A stretch of 64,000 nucleotides of DNA from Aphrophora alni (GCA_963513935.1 OY740770.1:90363801-90427800), one strand, 5' to 3'; counted from the first letter of the stretch, positions 15,219 through 28,257 are shown. The notes: generated by a model from the letters alone, not told the origin. Translations and numbers: made by a program.

Positions 15219-18200
15219 AAAATAATACTTTAAAATTCATAATATGCTGTTAATCGGTAGAAATACCTACCGTCAATTATTCATACTATGATCATTGTGT
15301 GATGTAGGAAAGGGTTTCCCTCATTTTGTGTAATAGATATTTGTTTATATTTTTAAGTTATCAACTGCTATTAATATTTGGTAATTTAGTAATGTTAAGA
15401 ATTATAATTGATATTCTCCAAAATATAACACAAATTAATGGAGTGTGTAATTACCATTTCGCCATTTTCTTTAAAATTTAATTATATTTACGATGACATT
15501 ATAGATTTTTGCTCTACTACTTTAATATCTACTCCCTTTTCTGCTGACTTTCCAATATCGCTGAACGGAATCATTTACCACAATTATTGTAATTCATATT
15601 AATACTATAGCAAGTTACTAATATAGGCTACAAGTTACAGAGAGCATTTAATAATACTAATGGAACATTAACTTTTAAATTATGCGGAACTATTTTCTGC
15701 AAGTTAAGATATTCTCGCATTCAGGTTAAAACTTACTGACGACACCACATTAAACTCTCCACAATATTTATTCGTCCTTCTATAACTAGTTGTCTAAATT
15801 ACGACCTTCTTATTAGCACCTTAAATTCAGTTTGTATTAGGCTGTCAACGAGAAACTATTAAAGAGCAATAACTAAGTCAGAAATGCGCAAAACGGATTG
15901 TAAAAGTGAAGTTGTAATTATATTTCTTGAGTTTAACATGTAACTCCAATAAGTAAAACCTGTAGTTATGGCAACCATAGCATCTAAACATTGATATAGA
16001 AAAACAATATGTCATATAATTCTACAATATGAACACCACATATGAAAAATCGTTGATTATCGTGTAACTGAATATAAAGATTTCATTTGTAAAATTTTAT
16101 TGAAACTTTCATTTCAATGTTGAATTTTTAATGGTATATATTTTAGTTCAATACCATTAATTATTGAACTACTTTATATACAAATTCACCACACACTACC
16201 AAATTAATTCACAAAGATGAAATAATAGTGTGTTTTGCGTTCAATTAAGTAACACATGTATAAATCAATATTTTATTCGTCAGACCTTAGGCATCTTTCC
16301 AATAGAATAAAAAAAACAATTTCTTGAAAAAGTTGTAAAAAACATAAATAGCAATTTTTCATATCCTATGATATATTTGGTTCTTATCAAGATGTTTACA
16401 TAATTTATTACTACAATTTTGGTTTCTTACGTCACTGGCAATGGACGTATTTACACCCTAACGCCACCTATGAAGCATATCATCAATATTAGCGAGTGTT
16501 ATTATTATATTTTTTAATTACTTATAGACATCCACTACTTTAACTAATAAAAGAAAATTTTAATTATAAAATTTATTCAAAATTATTTTACAATTTTCAT
16601 TGAAGTTTGTATAGAAAACTACATTCTAATTATTCCAATAACGTGGGATTTCTTAAAATATGATTTTACAATTAAAAAAATACATTTAGCCTAATGTGTA
16701 AAAACTGAAAACTGATATCGTATAATTATGTTTTATTTCATTGAATACCCTAGTGGTGTTGAAAGGGTATAAACGTGTCTTTATTAAAATATATAATTTA
16801 ATTACACTCAATCAAATTAATAGATTGATTTCCAAAGGAATATTTTCCAAATGATATAAAATTAATACACTCTTTTCTACTTATCTAGAAAATATAACTA
16901 ACGATTTTAATTAAAACGCTTGTTGGTAATAATTGCTCGTAAGAAATATTTGTGAATTACTACTGATCAGGAAAGAAAAATAGTTATAAATAATATTAAT
17001 AAAATATTTGTTCAAGGTGACATAGTTTATTGAAATATCAGTTGTTGTTATTCTAAATAAATTAATTAAATTATCATTTTCATTATCAACAATGTTTCCT
17101 AATGTATTTCTCATGTGAGAGATATATGAATTGACACTGTTTTACAACATTTTTAATAACTGTTTGTATATGCCACGTTTAAAAACAAGAGTTGAAAAGT
17201 CGGTCTTAATGGACAAAACTACACCACTTGAACATTTGCATAACTAAAAACACCAGAGCTTTAAATTTATATAATTATATTATAAATACTATGCATCCAT
17301 TCAGGACGTCCGTTTTATTAAACATATATACTTAAGTAAGTTTACAAAGATAAATTATTACTATTAATTTAAATAATTTTGAAACGTCGTCTACTACACT
17401 AAAAAGAAAAAAAAAAGATGAAAACAAAATAATAATAATGACAATGTCGCATTTTAAAAACAACAACTAAAATATCATGTATTCAAATTTGGGATTCAGA
17501 TGACATTTTTGTACTTATTACTCTACCTTAATAGTATTATTCTTATTCCTATAAAAATTATGGACCAATATTTATAGAGTCCATAAAAGGTTTGCGATTA
17601 CTTACAAAAGGTATATAGAAATAAAAGTAATTGTTCATTACACATATTTCTGCAATTATTTTAACTATATTAAAAAGTAGTTTTACTTATTATTATTGGG
17701 TGCATAACTTAAGATGAAATAGATAATTACTCTGCTTGATTTAGCGTTCTAGATTTGTCTTGTCTGCTTCTAATGTTTCACAACATTATTTTAATTAACT
17801 TTTATGTCTTGTGGGAAAACTGTAGTGCAACATGTTTCTTGTCTTAGTCATTGTACATAACATGGAATGTTGGAGTTTCTTTAAATGTTTTACCCAAATA
17901 TTCAAGTATATTTTAAAATGACACATTTCAAAAACTTTACAATTATTTCTAAAACAGTATCAGTATACAATAGGAGTAATTTAAAGTTAATTAAAAATAT
18001 TGTTATTTCCGTTACTAAATTTACTAGATAAATCTGGTTTTAAAGTGATTTGATATTGATTGATTGTTCATATTAATAATAATGTTTAACAGGTATTATC
18101 CATCATTTGTTTATAGAAACGGGGTTTGGAGAGAATAAAGCAACTCTTATTATCAAATGTAAAACTTAGAACATTTTTATAAGAGATACACTTGAATATG

Positions 18201-18379
18201 GTCTAGTGACCTAATGCTATGCTGAAACGTATAACTAAATCTATAACCTAATAATATAAACAAAGTCTAAAACATACCTCATAATAGGCCTTGCATAATA
18301 TACAATTCACATCATTCCAGTATATGGGGTGTTCGGATATTAAATCTAGTGGTAAATGATTTTAATTTTTCATAAAATT
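15219..18379. other. AT-rich intergenic DNA
   Basis: No coding region, repeat array or RNA gene can be supported in these roughly 3.1 kb. The open frame at 16911-17114 is low-complexity and isoleucine/asparagine-rich, as expected by chance at this composition. Confidence 0.5.
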
Positions 18380-19640
18380 TATGACCAAATTTACGAAAAC
18401 AGTGTTAATTCCGTTGCTCGATGTAGGAGAGAATTTATAGAATTAACTTTTTCACAGAGCGTGTTTCTGAGTTCACTTAAGGGTAACGTATTACTGATGA
18501 AGACTTACTCTATATATAGTCGTGCTTAAGGGCCATGACACTATAACCAAATTTTAGCCGGCGAATTCAGTGTTGGATATCCCAACTGATAAGAAGGAAA
18601 AGGAGGTTGATTTCAATAAAGTCATTTCCGTTGATTTTTTTGAAGCAGAGTCAAAAAGGAAAGAAAGTGTAAGTGACTGACTGAATACTAATTGAACGAG
18701 ATATTGTACGTAGATAGTTCATTAATAGGACAGGATTAAGGTTTTGGTCTATAAGTTATAGCCCTTCTAATCGGATAGCCATTTGTGAAAGTATTGGAAG
18801 TCAATGATATCTTGGCTTGCGCAAACCCAGGATAGGCTGAACGATATTCTTATAACCGTATAATCGTACAGCTAGAACACTCTATGGGCATTTCACCGTT
18901 TCAGATTTCGTCTACTCTTGTGTGGGAATTTTATAAATCTCTTTTTGCACGTACAGAGAACAAGACGATCGTCGATGGAGAACTATACTATACGAACTAT
19001 ACTAAAACAATTTTGGAGCCACAATTGCTCAACTCACCGGCTGTTTGGGGATCTTGAGAGGAGTACTTTAAACACGTAATGTCACTTCTTTTAAGAGTTG
19101 GACACCATAGAAATCGTGCATTTCAATTCGGCATTATAAAGGATTATGTCATATTCAAGACATGTAAACATTCCTATAAAATTTCCAAAAACAATCTTTT
19201 GGTTAATAGGGATTTAAGCCTAAGGTCTTTTGGAGTCGCTATTTAAAAAGAGGTTGGTAACCCTGATGTTGGACTAAAACTGTTAAAAATCGTCGAAGAT
19301 TCATTGCCTGAAGAGTTGTGTTAGTTTTACAAAAAACCTTGGTTATATAGCAGGGACCGATATTCCAACTTCCTCAAAATTTGATAATTTTATCTCCATT
19401 ACGTTATGTAATACCGCGCAGCATTCATGAAACAATTCAACACCTACTTTTTCCTAAATCACTGAAGTCATATTTCAGTTTGATAATAACTGTGAAGATG
19501 TTTGTTGCATCTACCTCCCCAAATAAAATCTAGAGCACGATTATTCCAGATAGTTCTTTAGTATTATCCAATTTTCATTACTCTAATATTATTGTGGCAC
19601 ACTGCTCATACCTTTGGCAATATCTCTCGTGATATTGAAA
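18380..19640 (+). pseudogene. Degenerate coding island, unidentified protein
   Basis: The plus strand shows coding-like sequence interrupted by stops and frame changes. The clearest section begins at about 18860. It reads in one frame for about 175 codons to about 19390, with three in-frame stops near 19054, 19243 and 19321, and gives a balanced, non-repetitive protein-like translation. A second coding-like stretch in another frame lies at about 18567-18680 (charged, lysine- and glutamate-rich). Weaker pieces lie at about 18430-18530 and after 19440. The GC content and amino-acid balance differ from the flanks. I do not recognise the family. An old retroelement, an integrated viral gene or a dead host exon are all possible. 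Confidence 0.5.
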
Positions 19641-21718
19641 CATCCATGTGATAAGGGCAACCAAAATTATCTTATCATCACTATCATGATAATTATAATA
19701 TTTCTATAATTTTGATGTGCTTACAGTAACGCGAGTATTGAGGTTTTGTTACAGAATAACTATTTGAGGTGGTTTCCCTATGCACAATCCCAGACTAGTC
19801 TTATCCAATCAAAACATGATTGTAGTAATTTACCTCTATATTCTATTATCCAAATAAATATGTGTTTCTTTCTAACCTAAGTTTCTCGAAATATTTCTTT
19901 TTAATATTATACAGAAACAAAATTCAATTAAAAAAATATAACGAATTATTTAAATGAAAAATAGTCCACTGAACACATAACAAGAAACACAAATCATGAT
20001 AAAATAAATGTTTAAACAAAATTTTATTTATTTTTGAGACAGTACGTTTTTTAGTTCGTATCCGATACCCATTGAGAATTAAATGTTTTATTGCTGTTGT
20101 ATTCCCAGTTCCATTACCAGATTGAGGAATGGAGAGTGGAAATGTCGTCTTTCAGGATGTTAGTATTTGCAAGATAAAATTGCTTTGTTATGCTTAGGGA
20201 CTATTGCATTATGAAAAAAATCGTTGTTTTTTTTTCAATTCAATTCAGGGAAACTTAAATATTTTGTGTTAATCAATATGTAAAATCATTGGCCGATTGT
20301 GGAAAACTTTACGTATAATTCTTTGTAAACTTCTTTACCAGAAATGTAAATCTTATATTTTTACACGGTGCACATTTATCGGTATTGTGTATCTTTATGT
20401 TAAATAAATAATCTGTTAATTTCCACTGCCTGAAATAAAAACATATAATGATGCCACGTAAATAATATAATAAATTTAAATATATAATTTCAGTCATTTA
20501 TATAACTTTGTATTTATAGCAGTAAGAATCAATCACAAATCAATTAATAAAAATGTGACTCGACTATGAAACAAAAATCAATGTACCTATCAAATCTAAT
20601 CCTATTCTTCTTGATAATAATCAATAATATAGTCTGTCACATTGGAGCTTTCGAAACTTAAATAAAAATATACTACTTAAAGTTAAATAATGTTTAGAAT
20701 AACCCTTGCACAGTTAATATTTTGATGATTGCCATCAAATTGTTTAAATATTTCACAATGTCAACATAATTTTATTTTTTAATATTACAATTGAATGAAG
20801 TTTTCTACGTTATCACAGTATTAAACCTATTCTGTTAGCTCTGGTTGCTACATTACGTAGCGAATCTATTAATTTATAAAATCTATGGTTAGAGAAATTC
20901 GGTTTTATATTTTGTATGTTTTTTGAATTATAAGTAGTATAATCCCCATTTTCGGCAAAGGTTGTATTATTATTTTTTTATAAAGGAATAGTTACATTCA
21001 AATCTCCAATGATTTTAAATTTTCATTTTGGTTCAATAACTGTAAAAATTGATTTGTATAATTTTGTTGACCTTATTTTAAATAGCCTAAATAGGTAGTT
21101 TTTACAGATACTATCTACCTATGCACTTACAAAATATGAATACCGAATTGTTAAGGAAAAAATCAGTGAAAAGTCTTTAATATGCTCCCATATTTACACA
21201 ATCCGACTATTTCGTAGGTTACCTAACAATTTTAGTTATAATCAAGTAATATGTATTGTTAAAACTTATCATATTATGTTATGGTTCAATATAAATTTAA
21301 AAAAGCATAGTATTTATATCACATATGTTTTATTGAATATATTAATGACTTTAATTTCATTGTAAAACCAATAAATTATTTACTTTTAGATTGAATATTA
21401 TTTATTAAATTTGCAATATTTTTGAGGAATTTTTTTGTGATTTTAGTGTGAATCAAAAATCTGTGCAGAGTTGGTAAATAATTAATTGAGGTTTCATATT
21501 TTTAAAATTAAAAAAGTGAGAAAATTCCAATGTTCAAATAGAAAATGATTATAAATTTGAGAGTATAGTACAGAATAGTATGTTCTATAAATTTCTATTC
21601 CCTCAGGTCAAACTAAAAGTAATTAATGTAGAAATTAATTAAAGAAAGGACAATACAATTTACAAATACAAAAGGTGTTATAACTCAACGGCTCGTAGGG
21701 GAAATACAACGTCGCGTC
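19641..21718. other. AT-rich intergenic DNA
   Basis: No feature can be supported. The open frame at 20309-20497 (62 codons, minus) has no recognisable motif. Confidence 0.5.
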
Positions 21719-21722
21719 TACA

Positions 21723-23754
21723 TGTAGCATTCAAAAACACATTCGTAAATATACATTCAACTTGCTTAGCCTTGACAGATGCTGGCACCTGGCGGCCCTC
21801 TCCAAAACCAAGCATCGCCTGACACCTGAATACAAAGTACAATTCGCCGGTCAAGCTAGCTTCCCTACTACCCGTCCACAGTCTAGATGTGATAACAACA
21901 TGGTCTACATTCTGCATTACTCCGTTAACAAAAGTTTCTTCTTTCTCAAATTTTACAAGTCTTATACTACATCATGCTAATTTACAGTTTGTGCGCTTTA
22001 GTTTAAACAATCTCGTTCTAAAATGTAAAATAAATCATCATTTTTCTCGGTACAAGCTCACGTGAACTGCGACAGGATTAACCAGGTACTTCAACCTTAC
22101 AGATTTTGTCATATTATAAATTTTGTTAATTTTTTTTAAATAATTTGTTAAATATCATGTATTCTTTAAAATATGTATTTCATGTTTTATTTAATATTCT
22201 ATTTTCTTTTGAAACTAAATGATTATAAAAAATTTTCTTTTCTTAAAACATCATTTACAAAACCTTGTAAAGGCACATTTTAAGTTTTGAACAATTTTGT
22301 GAAATAAGTGCAAACTAATGTTGAACATTGAATGATCAGCATATCTTATTGAACATGTCAAATATAAAACAATTAGAGAAATTTCTTCTAAATCAGAAAA
22401 TTTCGTTTTATAGACTTTTGAAGAATCTTACAAGTCTTATACAAGCTTTCTTTTAAACAAAACTATATATATATAAATAAATTTATAATCATCTAAGAAG
22501 CTTTTAATTACAATCTTAACGAATTTCTGTGATGCAATTAATTTACTTTAATTCTGACAAATAACCAGATATTTTCTTCAATAAAGAACATTAATGCTAC
22601 AACATGTCTGATTTTGCACAGACGTTTAAAAAAAAACGTGTTTTTTGTTTGCCATAGCTAATATGCTGGTAGAAGAAATAGGAGAAATAGAGAAATTCTT
22701 GTCTCACATTGCGCAAACCAGCGAAACATCCTAACAAGTTTCGTCCTGTTGGCAAAACACGTTTTTTGTATAACATAACTTCAGATTTTCAAGTGCATAA
22801 AAGTGATGTCCCTTTTTACAGCTGACTTTACAGAACTTTAACTAACTCATATTGTATATGTGCCTAAATTTACTTCCGCAAATATGTGTTCCTTAAAACT
22901 ATTTTCTAGATGTAGACTTGTGTAATTATTTATAAATTATATAACAATTTCTTGGGTGGAGCCTGCATGCAATTTTCGGTCCTAACAACCTCCAAGAGGT
23001 TAGTTTCTAAATTAAAATAATTGACGTCAATTAACAAAATTTCAAACTTCTAAATTCTTTTCTTTTTTTAAATATATAAATTTATTGGCCAATATAGTTT
23101 TTAAGAAATTTTCAAACCAATTATATTATGTAACTTTAGTTTAGTGATAAACATCTTAACTATAGATATGATCTTTTTGAACTTAAAATATCAAGCTCGT
23201 TTATATTTTGTTAAATTCTGTAACTGTTTAAAAAGAAACTATCATCTTATAAACTAAAAAGGGGGGGGGATAAGTTTTTTGAATCTTTTGATTAATTTTT
23301 TTTTTAAATTATTATACTTTTACATTAAGGGTGTATAATTCTTTTTTTTGATTAATTATAATTCTGTGAATTATTAAGCTGTGCTCATTGTTTTTTTTTA
23401 TTGTTAAATTTTTGTAACTATAAATATATATATATACTAAAAGGGGGGATAAATTTTTAGAATCTGTTGATTAATTTTTTTTTTATCTAAATTATTATAT
23501 GTTACAATTAAGGGCTTATAACTTTTACAATTTATGATCTTGTTAATCATAAGTTTTTTTTTTACTGATGATTTGTGTCAGGATGTCTTTTGTTGTAAAT
23601 GACAAAGTCTGAACCGTCGAAATTTCTTTCTGTTTTCAATAAACTTGAGCCTTGTTAATTATTAAACTTGTCTTTGTCTTTTTTTTTATCTTTCTTTTCA
23701 AACATTGTTACCATTTTGGTTCCGCCTTTATTAAATTTAAGTCCCCTGGTAACA
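21723..23754 (+). repeat. 5' LTR of the first gypsy element (2032 bp)
   Basis: TG...CA ends. By eye it differs from the 3' LTR at about two places: a G/T change in the 'TTGTAAAGKCACATTTT' block (22271 versus 29591) and a nine-versus-eight G run near 23261. An AATAAA polyadenylation signal lies at 23638-23643. Two similar A-run/G-run/T-run modules (about 23255-23340 and 23440-23530) form an internal duplication. Confidence 0.95.
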
Positions 23755-24477
23755 TGTTTCTGGTAGCAGAGCGTGGTTGATTCTAGATTCTAGTGTGGTT
23801 AAATTAAATTCTAGCGTGGTTAATTTTAAATTCTGGAACCCTAGTTAATTTTCAAAATTTTGCATTGGAACTATCTAAATTTAAATTCAAAATTTTCTTT
23901 GTTAAACAAGGCTCATTTTTATGTTTTGCAGCTTTTTCAAATACTGCACAACTGTTGCTGATGAAATTTTTTTATTTAGTTTAAATATTTAAATCTCTAT
24001 AAATCTATAGTCTCTTTTTTATTATTTATTTATTTTATAAACACTTACACAAAAACTTCTAAACCAATTTCGATAAAATTTTTTTTTATTATTCTTTTGT
24101 CTGCTTAAATATTTTTTTTTTATATATATATATTTACATACACTGCACACTAGTCATTCACTGAATTTGATCCAGACAGCGGGCTCATTCGGGAATCCAA
24201 AAAAAAATTTAAATAAATAATAAAATCCAAAAATAGTTAAAAACAAAAAAAAAACAAAAAAATTCAAAAATTTCCTTCAAAATTTTCTCGAGTTTTCTTT
24301 CGCTTGTCTGTATTAATTCATACTTACACACACACATATACACAACATCTACACTACATATAATTCTTGAGTCTTTCTCTGGCTCTTTCATTTTTTTTTT
24401 GCATCATCTTAAAAGAAATTTTTTTATTTAAATTACTTGGTTTATTTTTTTTTTAATAATTATCAGCAACGGTTAAG
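23755..24477 (+). promoter_or_regulatory. Leader with primer-binding site, first gypsy element
   Basis: TGGTAGCAGAGCGTGG at 23761-23776 has the TGG start expected for pairing to a tRNA 3' CCA end. I do not assign the tRNA. Just downstream, a 'TAGYGTGGTTAA' motif is repeated two or three times (about 23788-23825). The rest of the leader is T-rich, with no upstream open frame of note, and ends at the gag-pol ATG at 24478. Confidence 0.7.
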
Positions 24478-27400
24478 ATGGCAGTGGATTTGCTGCGATT
24501 AGTGGACTCGTTAAAGAATACCGAGCTTGCTTTTGAGGTAGTAGCTAGAGGTGGTGAAAAAGACATTGTAGCTAAAATGCGAACCTCTCTTAGGTCCCTT
24601 CTGCAGAACAGCGTCGAGCCCGAAATGGGAAACTTCACCGAAGACATCCTCTTGCAACAGATAGCGTTAGCCCGGAACTCCTTGTTTGTCTTGCAAGACG
24701 ACCTGGAGAACCTCGATTCCGAAAGAGGAATCAAAATGATTCGTGTTCGTGCGCGCATAAACGTCTTCGGAAGACGGCTAGAGTTCCTAAATCGGGTGCA
24801 TACTGAACAACTAAAAGTAGCAGACAACAATGTGCCACGGGATCTGGCCGAACTACATAACAATTTCGCTACGCTCAAAGAAAAATTTAAAGCCTTTGAG
24901 CAAACCGTTGCTCCTCTAAAACTAAACGTAAGCATCCCGCTAACGCCCTCTGGGGGAACCACTAAAGCCAGCTCTGCAGAGCCATCTCGGTCTAATGGGC
25001 CAAATCTCCTTGCGGACACGCCGCAGGCTGACGCTCAGCAAACCACACCTAGCAGTTCGAAAGGCTGTCAATACATTTCCTTATACGGAAAATTAAGTCA
25101 TCCTGCCGAACAAATAATTAAGACAATTCCTCAGACAGATGGGTTCGACCTTGACAAATTATTAAATTTTTTTAAAATTTCTTTAAAAATAGTCAAAACT
25201 TACCCGGACGTAGCTTTAAACATTAATAATGTTCTGATGCCCTATGCTCAGGGCCCTTTAAATTCATGTCTGATTAGACATCAGACATTTAAGACTTTTC
25301 ACAAAGAGGCCTTAAGTCTCTTCATACCTTCGAAAAGGTTGGCTTCTCTAGTGCAGGAGTTATTTTATAGGCCCCAGAAGACTAACGAGGCGGTGCACAT
25401 TTTTGTTAATCAAATTAAAGAGGCTGCAGAAACTTTAAATTTAGATAAGTCCGAATTGGAGGTCACGGACGTCATTCTGGAGGGACTGTCTCCGGAAGTC
25501 CGCAACTGCCTAGTCTTTGTTGCCAAACCTAAAAACTTTGCAGACTTAGATAGACTCTGCGCACATGTCAACAATGTAATGTATACTGACAGGCAAAGGG
25601 CTCCATTAAAGAGACCCGAAGTTACAAGTCCTGAGTTTAGACCTACGAGACCCGTGGTCTGTTACAGTTGCGGACAGCCGGGACATAGAAGCCCGGAATG
25701 TCGGTACCGGCCTCCAACAAGGCAATATCCTCCAAAAAAACGGAGGCAGGTTTGGAGTCTAGTTGGTAGCTCCAGGCCAGCCTCCCGTTCAAAAACCAAC
25801 CACTTCGGATTTAAACATAACCTGAAACCACATTTCTTTAATAAACCATCTTTTCAAAATTTAAACTCAATGTCCTATCAAAGAAGAAACAATTTCGGCA
25901 ATAGAATTCAAAATTACTTTACTCCCATTTGTTATAATTGTGGCATACCCGGTCATTATATCTGGGGTTGTAAATTCTTCTCTCTACGGAATAGGCCTAG
26001 GCAAACCTATTCCAGCTCTAAGCTTTCCAACTGCAAACTTCAAAAAAAAAACAATATCTCTCTTAAATCTAGGGGTCTGAACGATCAGTTTTTGCCTTTG
26101 GTGGAAGTAGCTTTTGGGCAAATTAAAGTTAAGGCTCTGCTGGACTCCGGTTCAGTAAGATGCGTCATTTCTAAAGCCCTTTTTAAGAAATTAAAAAACA
26201 CCAAGGCATTTAAATCCATAACCAGGGTGAAGGCTGATTGTGTCACGGCTTCTGGAAGAAGGTTGCCCATTTCCTACTCTTGTCGTCTTCATCTTAAAAT
26301 GGAACATTGTAGTTGGAATGTGGATTTTCTGGTGGCGCATAAGTTGTCGTGTCCTCTGATCCTCGGGTCAGATTTCATATCTAAAACGGGACTGGTACTT
26401 GATCTTTCAGCAAAAAACTTCTATTTTAAATTTTCAAGGTCTATTGTTTTTCCTCTATGTAATTTCAGTAATTCTGCGTATAAACCTATAGTGTCCACAA
26501 CATCTGAATCTACTGCTCCTGATCCTTTAGGTCATCTTCAAAAGAACGATAAAAACACCATTCAAAAAATAATTAATGATTTTCCTCAGGTACTCACAAA
26601 AAGGTTAGGTTTAACACATCTAGTTGAATACGATATTCAACTGAAGGACAACACTCCGGTCAAGTGTTCTCCATACCAATTGGCACCTCCCAAAATGGAA
26701 TACCTCCGCGAACACATCAACGAATTGTTAGATTCAGGAGTAGTAGAACCCAGCCGGTCCGCATATGCATCCCCTGTTTTTCTGGTTCAACACCCCGAAA
26801 AGAAAACAAGGATGGTGATTGATTATCGGAGGCTCAATCAAAACATCGTCGTCGAAGCGGTGCCGCTACCTAACTTACATCAAAGTTTTAACTGGTTTGT
26901 CGGTGCCAAATATTTCACAGTTTTCGATCTTAATTCAGCTTATCATCAAATCCCTTTGTCTCAAAAGTCCAAACAAATCACCAGCTTTTGTACTCCTTGG
27001 ATGCTTTATCAGTTTACTCGAGTCCCTTTTGGACTCTGTACTGGTGCCCAAGTGCTTACCAGACTCTTGGATCAGGTCTTCCATGACATCAAATTCAAAT
27101 TCATTTTTAATTATCTGGATGACCTAGTCATCTACTCCAAAACTTGGGAAGAGCATCAAAAACATCTTCGGGAAGTCCTTACTCGTTTGCGGCGGGCTGG
27201 CCTGACTGTTAACCCAGATAAGGTCCGTTTCGCTGTGAATGAGATAAGCTTTTTAGGACACCTAGTTTCTTCTCGTGGCGTGCAAATCGACCCATCTAGA
27301 ACAAAGGCAATTAGAAATTTTCCGCAACCCAAGAACCCTAAGGCCGTTTCCAGATTTATTGGAATGGTCAACTTCTTTGCTAAATTCATTCCAAATTTCG

Positions 27401-28257
27401 CGGAGCACGCTGCGCCTCTAAATCTGCTTCGGAGGAAGGGCCAAAAATTCTCTTGGCAAGCTGAACAAGAGAAAGCTTTTAAACATCTTCGGGAGGCAAT
27501 AACACAGCCTCCGGTTCTCCGGATGGCCGATTTCGCTAAACCATTCATCCTGCAAACGGATGCGAGCTCGGTGGCCCTTGGAGCAGTTCTACTCCAAGAA
27601 ATTGACGGCTCACGCCAGCCCATAGCGTACGCTTCACGTACTTTAACACCTGCAGAAAGAAAAGCCTCATCTGCATATGAAGCCGAATGCCTAGCAGTAG
27701 TTTTTGGAGTAGAGAAATTTAGGCAATATCTAGAACATCGGGAATTCCTATTAGAAACCGACAACCAAGCCCTTTCTTGGCTTTTAGCACGTCCTCGTCA
27801 ACTTGGTAAATTAGGCCGATGGATTGCCAAGTTGACTTCATTGAAATTTAAGGTAGCGCACATAAGAGGAACTCAGAACATCATAGCAGACTCCCTCTCG
27901 CGCATGTTTGAACCGGAAAATTTCAACGAAGAAAATGTCACCTTTTCGTGTACCAGTCTCCTCACAAATTTTCCTCTAGCTTTTCATGACATCCAGACTC
28001 ACCAAAAGGCCGAAAAGACCTATAACAAATTCAGGAAGCCTCATCTGTATAAGATCAACGATCTTGTCTGGTGTAAAACACACCCTCTTAGCTCTGCCAT
28101 AGACAAGCGAGCTGCTAAATTGATGCCTCGATGGTCAGGTCCCTTCCGGATCATCGATTTTCTTACTCCAGTTACCGTTGCGCTTTCTTTCGCCAATTCA
28201 CCTCGTTTTATTAAAAAAGCACACGTCGAGCAACTCAAACCTCATCATATAAATTAA
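24478..28257 (+). CDS. gag-pol: Gag-Pol polyprotein, Ty3/gypsy type, lacking integrase core
   Basis: A single frame of 1259 codons encodes the virus-like-particle and replication polyprotein of the retrotransposon. Gag spans about residues 1-510, with two CCHC zinc knuckles at 395-408 (CYSCGQPGHRSPEC) and 485-498 (CYNCGIPGHYIWGC). The aspartic protease has LLDSGS at D556, so DSG rather than the usual DTG. Reverse transcriptase spans about 730-910, with YLDD at 879-882. RNase H spans about 1015-1140, with TDASS at D1028 and ADSLSR at D1138. At about residue 1176 the sequence jumps from the short linker after RNase H straight to the integrase C-terminal GPY/F-like part (WSGPF at W1219). The HHCC zinc finger and the DDE core are absent, yet the frame is kept. 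A full-length relative would be about 300 residues longer. The start is the first ATG after the leader. Confidence 0.93.
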   Translation: MAVDLLRLVDSLKNTELAFEVVARGGEKDIVAKMRTSLRSLLQNSVEPEMGNFTEDILLQQIALARNSLFVLQDDLENLDSERGIKMIRVRARINVFGRRLEFLNRVHTEQLKVADNNVPRDLAELHNNFATLKEKFKAFEQTVAPLKLNVSIPLTPSGGTTKASSAEPSRSNGPNLLADTPQADAQQTTPSSSKGCQYISLYGKLSHPAEQIIKTIPQTDGFDLDKLLNFFKISLKIVKTYPDVALNINNVLMPYAQGPLNSCLIRHQTFKTFHKEALSLFIPSKRLASLVQELFYRPQKTNEAVHIFVNQIKEAAETLNLDKSELEVTDVILEGLSPEVRNCLVFVAKPKNFADLDRLCAHVNNVMYTDRQRAPLKRPEVTSPEFRPTRPVVCYSCGQPGHRSPECRYRPPTRQYPPKKRRQVWSLVGSSRPASRSKTNHFGFKHNLKPHFFNKPSFQNLNSMSYQRRNNFGNRIQNYFTPICYNCGIPGHYIWGCKFFSLRNRPRQTYSSSKLSNCKLQKKNNISLKSRGLNDQFLPLVEVAFGQIKVKALLDSGSVRCVISKALFKKLKNTKAFKSITRVKADCVTASGRRLPISYSCRLHLKMEHCSWNVDFLVAHKLSCPLILGSDFISKTGLVLDLSAKNFYFKFSRSIVFPLCNFSNSAYKPIVSTTSESTAPDPLGHLQKNDKNTIQKIINDFPQVLTKRLGLTHLVEYDIQLKDNTPVKCSPYQLAPPKMEYLREHINELLDSGVVEPSRSAYASPVFLVQHPEKKTRMVIDYRRLNQNIVVEAVPLPNLHQSFNWFVGAKYFTVFDLNSAYHQIPLSQKSKQITSFCTPWMLYQFTRVPFGLCTGAQVLTRLLDQVFHDIKFKFIFNYLDDLVIYSKTWEEHQKHLREVLTRLRRAGLTVNPDKVRFAVNEISFLGHLVSSRGVQIDPSRTKAIRNFPQPKNPKAVSRFIGMVNFFAKFIPNFAEHAAPLNLLRRKGQKFSWQAEQEKAFKHLREAITQPPVLRMADFAKPFILQTDASSVALGAVLLQEIDGSRQPIAYASRTLTPAERKASSAYEAECLAVVFGVEKFRQYLEHREFLLETDNQALSWLLARPRQLGKLGRWIAKLTSLKFKVAHIRGTQNIIADSLSRMFEPENFNEENVTFSCTSLLTNFPLAFHDIQTHQKAEKTYNKFRKPHLYKINDLVWCKTHPLSSAIDKRAAKLMPRWSGPFRIIDFLTPVTVALSFANSPRFIKKAHVEQLKPHHIN

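Noticed and set aside
21678..21980. Open frames of 72-79 codons in the LTRs, repeated at 28798-29298
   Set aside because: They lie inside LTR sequence and occur twice only because the LTR is duplicated. No known domain.
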